Shown here in pieces: positions 5,138 to 9,095 of a stretch of 9,095 nt of DNA; the first letter of the stretch is position 1, and every line of letters starts with the position of its first letter. Both the position numbers and the translations under genes were made by a program. The stretch spans positions 1 to 9,095 of the forward strand of contig CANFOR010000110.1 in the NCBI GenBank assembly GCA_947448675.1. Direction: 5' to 3'. The stretch is from Betaproteobacteria bacterium (GTDB lineage Bacteria; Pseudomonadota; Gammaproteobacteria; Burkholderiales; Burkholderiaceae_C). A model generated the notes under the pieces. It saw only the letters and a list, made by a program, of their open reading frames with translations. It was not told the DNA's origin and did not search any database.

Positions 5138-5551
5138 ATGAATTACGCACACTTCACCGTAGCATATGGTTGTATTTTGGTTGCGGCCTTGTTGCCGCTG
5201 CTGTGCGCTGGCATTGCCAAATTTGGCATGTTTGGCAAAGCCCTGCACGAGGGTGGTTATGACAACGTCAACCCGCGCGCTTGGCTAGCCCGGCAAAGCG
5301 ATTGGCGCGCCCGCGCCAATGGGGCGGGTGCCAATACGGTGGAGGGGCTGCCGTTTTTCATGGCAGCCGTCATCGTGGCGCACATTTTGCAAGCCAACCA
5401 AACGCGCTTGGACATTTTGGCGTTTGTGTTTGTAGTGCTGCGCTTGTTTTACATCTTGCTCTACGTAGCCGGTATGGGTACGCCGCGCACCGTGGTGTGG
5501 ACACTGGCCTTGCTGGTGAATACAGTGATTTTTTTCATAGGTTACCGCTGA
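5138..5551 (+). CDS. MAPEG family integral membrane protein
   Basis: A 137-residue membrane protein with four likely helices at about 6-27, 70-86, 92-113 and 118-135. The MAPEG signature is visible: RARANGAGANTVEGLPFF (57-74) corresponds to the family pattern R-A-x-x-A-x-x-N-x-x-E-x-x-P-x-F, and RLFYILLYVAGMGTPRTVVW (102-121) to the R-x-x-Y-x-x-x-Y...R-x-x-x-W block in helices 3-4. Eukaryotic members are glutathione-dependent enzymes; bacterial members of this short type are mostly uncharacterised, so no reaction can be assigned. AGAAAGG (5125-5131) precedes the ATG by six bases. It lies 92 bp after recR, separated by a repeat element, so it may be transcribed from its own promoter. The three-base run of T's and stop are followed by no clear terminator. 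Confidence 0.85.
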   Translation: MNYAHFTVAYGCILVAALLPLLCAGIAKFGMFGKALHEGGYDNVNPRAWLARQSDWRARANGAGANTVEGLPFFMAAVIVAHILQANQTRLDILAFVFVVLRLFYILLYVAGMGTPRTVVWTLALLVNTVIFFIGYR

Positions 5552-5646
5552 TTTAAGTACAAACCCGCTCGGGAACTTCCCAATGCGCGCGGCACTGTGT
5601 TTGTTTATGCTTAGGAGCACTAGAAAACAAATACAGAGAGGTTTGC

Positions 5647-6693
5647 ATGTTGGGTTTTCCGCACAGGCGGCGTTTTATTCAATCGGGTTTGGCTGCTGCG
5701 GCGGCGGTTTTGGCTGCACCCTATGGGCATGCGCAAAAAAAACTCGAAACCACGCGCCTGGTTATTTCTGTTGCGGGTAAAGCTGCGTTTCACCAATTGC
5801 CACTCACCGTGGCCGAGCAATTGGGCTACTTTTATGCTGAGGGTCTAGAAGTGGAGGTAGTTGACCACGGCAGCTGGACGCAAGCCCAGCAGGCCTTGCT
5901 CGCAGGCAATGCCGAGTTGTGCTCGGGCTCCTTTGAGCAGCTCATGGCGCCAGCGGCCCGCGCGCAAGCATGCCAGTCGATCGTACTCCAAGGACGCACG
6001 CCCCAAATCGCGATGGGGGTGTCGGTGCGCAATATGCCCAATTACCGTGCGGTGCAAGATTTGCGTGGGCGCAAAATTGGCATTTCAGCCCCGGGTTCTA
6101 CCAACCATTTGCTGGCCAGCCGGGTCTTGGCTGGTGCCGGGCTATTGGCCGGCGACGTGAACTACATCAGCGTGGGCTACGCCGCCAGTGCCTTGGCGGC
6201 GCTGCGCAGCGGCCAGGTCGATGCGCTCAGCAATTCCGAGCCAGTGATGACCATGCTCGAGCTCAAAGCCGACCTGAAAATCATTGCCGATACACGCAGC
6301 TTGCAGCATTCTTTGGCAGTGTTTGGCGGGCCCATGCCCGCATCGTGCTTGTATGCGCCCAAGAGCTTTATTGAGCGCCATCCGCGCACCTGCCAAGCCC
6401 TGGCCCATGCCATGGTGCGCAGCCTCAAGTGGCTGCAAACGGCTGGCCCCAGCGACATGGTGCGTACCGTACCGGAAGCCTTTCAGCTGGGTGACCGCGC
6501 GTTGTACCTGGCTGCGTTTTCCAATGTGCGTTCGAGCTATTCGTCAGACGGTATGCTCAGTACAGAAGCCGTGCGAACCTCGTACAAAGTCACGGCTGAA
6601 TTTGAGGCTGCGGCCAAGGCCCAGCGCCTGAACCTGGCGGCGCTCTACACCAATGAGTTTGCCCGCAACGCCAAGGAACGCTTCCACGTGTGA
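5647..6693 (+). CDS. ABC-transporter-type substrate-binding protein, NMT1/SsuA-like, probably Tat-exported
   Basis: A 348-residue periplasmic binding protein of the family that includes SsuA, TauA and ThiY (aliphatic sulfonates, taurine, pyrimidines). The N terminus PHRRRFIQSG followed by an Ala-rich hydrophobic stretch (15-24) and GHA before Gln30 fits a twin-arginine signal with cleavage near 29/30. The mature part shows the family's domain order: beta strand LVISVAGKAAFHQLPLTVAEQLGYF (38-62), GLEVEVVDHGS (66-76), QALLAGNAELCSGSF (82-96), DLRGRKIGISAPGS (138-151), VGYAASALAALRSGQVDAL (177-194) and EPVMTMLE. GAGAGG (5636-5641) precedes the ATG by five bases. No permease or ATPase gene is adjacent: the next gene is convergent. 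The ligand cannot be told from sequence. Confidence 0.85.
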   Translation: MLGFPHRRRFIQSGLAAAAAVLAAPYGHAQKKLETTRLVISVAGKAAFHQLPLTVAEQLGYFYAEGLEVEVVDHGSWTQAQQALLAGNAELCSGSFEQLMAPAARAQACQSIVLQGRTPQIAMGVSVRNMPNYRAVQDLRGRKIGISAPGSTNHLLASRVLAGAGLLAGDVNYISVGYAASALAALRSGQVDALSNSEPVMTMLELKADLKIIADTRSLQHSLAVFGGPMPASCLYAPKSFIERHPRTCQALAHAMVRSLKWLQTAGPSDMVRTVPEAFQLGDRALYLAAFSNVRSSYSSDGMLSTEAVRTSYKVTAEFEAAAKAQRLNLAALYTNEFARNAKERFHV

Positions 6694-6736
6694 AGCGCTT
6701 GGCCCAAACGCTGCGCCAAGCCGCTATCAATAAAGG

Positions 6737-6778
6737 CCAAAAATGCCTAAGAGGACCTAAAAATGCCTCGGTGCAGTG
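6737..6778. repeat. Short 20-bp-period direct repeat between convergent genes
   Basis: AAAAATGCCT occurs at 6739-6748 and again at 6759-6768, exactly 20 bp apart, in the 87-bp gap between two convergent genes. The flanking bases diverge. AGGC (6734-6737) could pair with the first GCCT, and on the minus strand each copy presents AGGCATTTTT, a weak terminator-like shape, but the stems are only about 4 bp. I see no strong terminator in this gap. Confidence 0.4.
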
Positions 6779-6780
6779 CC

Positions 6781-8403
6781 CTAGCGTTTGGCCATCTTGA
6801 TGCTGCGGCCACTGGCGCGGGCCATCGCCCGGTTATTTGAACTGCCCCTCGCGCGGGCTACCTTGCTGCCCGCCTTGCCCCCACGGGCCACTGCGCGACC
6901 CGCGCGCACCGGCAGGTAAACCACCACGGCCTGGCCGGGCTTCAAGACCGCGCTGGGGCCGAGTTTGTTCCACTGCGCCACGCTGGCCGCGCTGAGCTTG
7001 TAGCGCATGGCCAAGCTGACCACGGTGTCGGCTTTACGGGCTTTTACCGTGCTTCGGCGCAGCACCAATTCGGGTGCTAAGCTGATTTGCCCGTTGTCGG
7101 CCACATGGGTCGAAACGTCTTCTCGTTTGCTCGCGGCGCGCGGTGCCAAGAGCGTGGAGCCTGCCTTGATGAGCATCTTGGGCGGTATGCCGTTGACGCT
7201 GCGAAAGCTGGCTTCTGACAAGCCCACGCGCCGCGCCGCTTCGGCGGGCTTCATGGTGCTGGGGGCCACCCATGAAGTCCAACTGGCCAACTGGCCTTTG
7301 TAGCTTTGCAAATTGCTTTCAAACACCGCGGCGTTGTCCCAGGGCAGCAAAATTTGCGGCGTGCCAGCTGCCAAAATCACAGGGCGACTGGCCGAAGAGT
7401 TGAGGGCTTTAAAGTCTTCGGTGCGCACTTCTGCCAGTTGGGCCGCCAGGGCCACGTCGATGTCGCGTGTGATGTTGACCGACTGAAAATACGGGTGGTT
7501 CGGAATGTCTGGCAGGCTGGAGCGAAAGGCATCGGGCTGGGCCACGATGTTCTTCACCGCTTGTAGCTTGGGCACATACTGGCGGGTTTCAGCGGGCATG
7601 TTCAGCTCGCTATAACGGGTGCCCAAACCGGCGCGCTGGTTCTTGGCAATGGCGCGCGCCACGCTGCCCTCGCCCCAGTTGTAGGCCGCCAGGGCCAACT
7701 GCCAGTCGCCAAACATGCCATAGAGTTTTTGCAGATAGTCCAGCGCGGCGCGGGTCGAGGCTTGCACGTCGCGGCGGTCGTCACGGAACACGTTTTGCTT
7801 CAAGTCAAAGTGCTTGCCGGTGCTGGGAATGAACTGCCACATGCCTGCCGCCTTGGCGCTGGACACCGCTTGCGGGTTGAAAGCCGACTCGATAAAGGGC
7901 AGCAGGGCCAACTCGGTGGGCATGTTGCGCCGCTCCAGTTCCTCAACAATGTGGAACAAGTATTTGCGCGAACGCTCGGTCATGCGCAGCATGTAGTCGG
8001 GGCGGCTGGCATACCACTGCTCGCGTTCGTGCACCTGGGTGTTGTCCAGGTCGGGCATGGCAAAGCCCCGGCGCATGCGCTCCCACAAATCGGCTGGCGC
8101 GGCCAAACCCGCCACATTGCGCGGCGAGCCGCTGTCGGCATTGGCCGGGGCAATGGGTTGCAAGCCCGTGTCTACTTGGGGTGCACCATCCTGTGCGGCG
8201 GGCTTGTTGAAGGCAGGCGCTGCACTCGTGTTGGGCGCTGCGTCAGGTGCCGCAAGGGGTGAAGTCGTCGCTAGCTCGGGCGCGCTCGCTTTGGTCGGAC
8301 CATTGCCTGAGGTGGTGGCGGCACCACTGCTGATGGCAAAGGCCATACAACCGAAAGCAAACAGACTGCGCGCCAGGGCCTGGGGCCGGAGAAAAAAGCT
8401 CAT
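6781..8403 (-). CDS. mltD: Membrane-bound lytic murein transglycosylase D with LysM domains
   Basis: MltD cleaves peptidoglycan glycan strands, releasing 1,6-anhydro-muropeptides, in the periplasm. The start at 8401-8403 is chosen because ATGA overlaps the gloB stop; a longer reading from 8676 lies inside gloB. An in-frame ATG at 8419-8421 is possible but gives a worse signal. In 540 residues: signal peptide (1-29, no lipobox seen), Ala/Pro/Thr-rich spacer (30-100), MltD-specific LWERMRRGF and EQWYASRPDYMLRM (107-141), SLT domain with catalytic Glu172 in LLPFIESAF, GMWQFIPSTG (187-196) and LALAAYNWGEG (236-246), and ETRQYVPKLQAVKNI (272-286). A degenerate LysM-like block (about 379-422) and a better LysM (about 449-498) follow. 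The last 40 residues are strikingly basic (Arg/Lys-rich). Confidence 0.93.
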   Translation of the reverse strand: MSFFLRPQALARSLFAFGCMAFAISSGAATTSGNGPTKASAPELATTSPLAAPDAAPNTSAAPAFNKPAAQDGAPQVDTGLQPIAPANADSGSPRNVAGLAAPADLWERMRRGFAMPDLDNTQVHEREQWYASRPDYMLRMTERSRKYLFHIVEELERRNMPTELALLPFIESAFNPQAVSSAKAAGMWQFIPSTGKHFDLKQNVFRDDRRDVQASTRAALDYLQKLYGMFGDWQLALAAYNWGEGSVARAIAKNQRAGLGTRYSELNMPAETRQYVPKLQAVKNIVAQPDAFRSSLPDIPNHPYFQSVNITRDIDVALAAQLAEVRTEDFKALNSSASRPVILAAGTPQILLPWDNAAVFESNLQSYKGQLASWTSWVAPSTMKPAEAARRVGLSEASFRSVNGIPPKMLIKAGSTLLAPRAASKREDVSTHVADNGQISLAPELVLRRSTVKARKADTVVSLAMRYKLSAASVAQWNKLGPSAVLKPGQAVVVYLPVRAGRAVARGGKAGSKVARARGSSNNRAMARASGRSIKMAKR

Positions 8404-9095
8404 TGAAAGTTGTTCTTCCATTGGCGAATGGCGGCAAACACAGCCACCTCGTCGGTGGCCTGGGCATCGCGCTGCAATGCCGCTTGCATGACCGCCGCTT
8501 GGCGGGTGCGCAAAAAAGGGTTGATTGCCAGCTCGGTGTCGATGCGCGAGGGCAGGGTGGGCTGCTGCGCGGCGCGCAGGGCCTCGCAGCGCTGGCTGTA
8601 GTCTTGCAAGGCTTGGTTGCCCGGCTCGACCGCGCGCGCAAAGCGCAGGTTGCTCAGGGTGTATTCGTGGGTGCAACAGACCCGGCTGTTGCCCGGCAAC
8701 TGGGCCAACGCGTCGAGCGAGGCCAGCATCTGTGCCGGTGTGCCCTCAAACAAACGGCCGCAGCCGCCCGAGAACAATGTGTCGCCACAAAACAGCAGGG
8801 GCGCGCCGTCCATATCGGCGCAATAGTAGGCAATATGGCCCGAAGTATGGCCGGGCACGTCCAACACCTGAAACTGCAGGCCCATGGCCTGCACACTGTC
8901 ACCCCCAGCGAGGCGGCCCACCGGTTCGGGAATGGTCTCAAAAGCGGGGCCCCATACCTTGGCACCGGTTGCGTTGCGCAAGGCGTCTACGCCGCCCACA
9001 TGGTCGGCATGGTGGTGGGTGACTAAAATCGTCTCCAGTTGCAAGCCGTGTTGCTGTAGGGCTTGCAGCACCGGGCCAGCGTCTCCGGGGTCAAC
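8400..9095 (-). CDS. gloB: Hydroxyacylglutathione hydrolase (glyoxalase II), 5' end missing
   Basis: GloB hydrolyses S-D-lactoylglutathione to D-lactate and glutathione, the second step of methylglyoxal detoxification in the cytoplasm. The frame is open through the right edge, giving 231 residues in the window; the first visible residues are VDPGDAGPVLQAL, so about 20 N-terminal residues are lacking. The metallo-beta-lactamase fold motifs are all present: THHHADHVGG, the HTSGHI metal ligand, LFCGDTLFSGGCGRLFEGTP and THEYTLSNLRFA. The C terminus has NPFLRT and ends in AIRQWKNNFQ, typical of GloB. A GTG at 9069-9071 is internal, not the start. The stop TGA (8400-8402) overlaps the mltD ATG, so the two are probably translated from one message. 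Confidence 0.95.
   Translation of the reverse strand, partial: VDPGDAGPVLQALQQHGLQLETILVTHHHADHVGGVDALRNATGAKVWGPAFETIPEPVGRLAGGDSVQAMGLQFQVLDVPGHTSGHIAYYCADMDGAPLLFCGDTLFSGGCGRLFEGTPAQMLASLDALAQLPGNSRVCCTHEYTLSNLRFARAVEPGNQALQDYSQRCEALRAAQQPTLPSRIDTELAINPFLRTRQAAVMQAALQRDAQATDEVAVFAAIRQWKNNFQ

Noticed and set aside
5571..5581. GGGAA-C-TTCCC palindrome after the MAPEG gene
   Set aside because: The loop is a single base and no T run follows, so it is not a terminator; too short to interpret as a site.
8404..8676. Upstream extension of mltD to the ATG at 8674-8676
   Set aside because: It would overlap the gloB coding region by 270 bp and hide the signal peptide inside the protein.

Overview
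The window is a stretch of ordinary chromosome from a GC-rich betaproteobacterium, most likely a member of the Comamonadaceae (Burkholderiales, in the Rhodoferax/Polaromonas/Limnohabitans/Acidovorax range). This rests on the aat-ate and gloB-mltD gene pairs, the character of the proteins, and a short AGCTAT...ATAGCT-type intergenic repeat that I recognise from that family. I see no phage, plasmid, insertion sequence, CRISPR, defence or secretion locus, and nothing that looks like a wholly new multi-gene system. The interest lies in regulation and small-scale sequence structure.

Layout. Positions 1-1178 (minus strand) hold the N-degron transferase pair aat-ate, joined by an ATGA overlap; ate runs off the left edge. 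Positions 1316-1933 (plus) encode a small exported protein with two cysteines. A hairpin at about 1954-1996 separates it from a gene for the 4.5S signal recognition particle RNA (ffs) on the minus strand (2008-2101), and can terminate transcription from both sides. The plus-strand cluster dnaX-ybaB-recR follows (2162-5045): clamp-loader ATPase, nucleoid-associated protein and recombination mediator. Next come a four-helix MAPEG-type membrane protein (5138-5551) and a solitary, probably Tat-exported, ABC-type substrate-binding protein (5647-6693). The right end (6781-9095, minus) holds gloB and mltD, again joined by an ATGA overlap; the 5' end of gloB is beyond the right edge.

How the parts work together. 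dnaX, ybaB and recR form the widely conserved replication/repair cluster. Linkage of the SRP RNA to dnaX is also seen in Bacillus subtilis (scr-dnaX-yaaK-recR), but here the RNA gene points the other way. Aat and Ate both attach leucine (or Phe) to protein N termini to mark them for ClpS/ClpAP. GloB completes glutathione-dependent methylglyoxal detoxification, while MltD cuts peptidoglycan; their pairing looks like inherited gene order rather than a shared pathway.

Most notable signals: (i) a run of nine A in dnaX exactly at the domain III/IV boundary, with stop codons close by in both other frames and a perfect 8-bp GC-rich hairpin downstream, which suggests programmed production of a short gamma form; (ii) -10-like hexamers placed exactly six bases before the ATG of both dnaX and aat, neither of which has a Shine-Dalgarno, suggesting leaderless mRNAs; (iii) a repeat-like sequence apparently domesticated in frame inside the tau linker.
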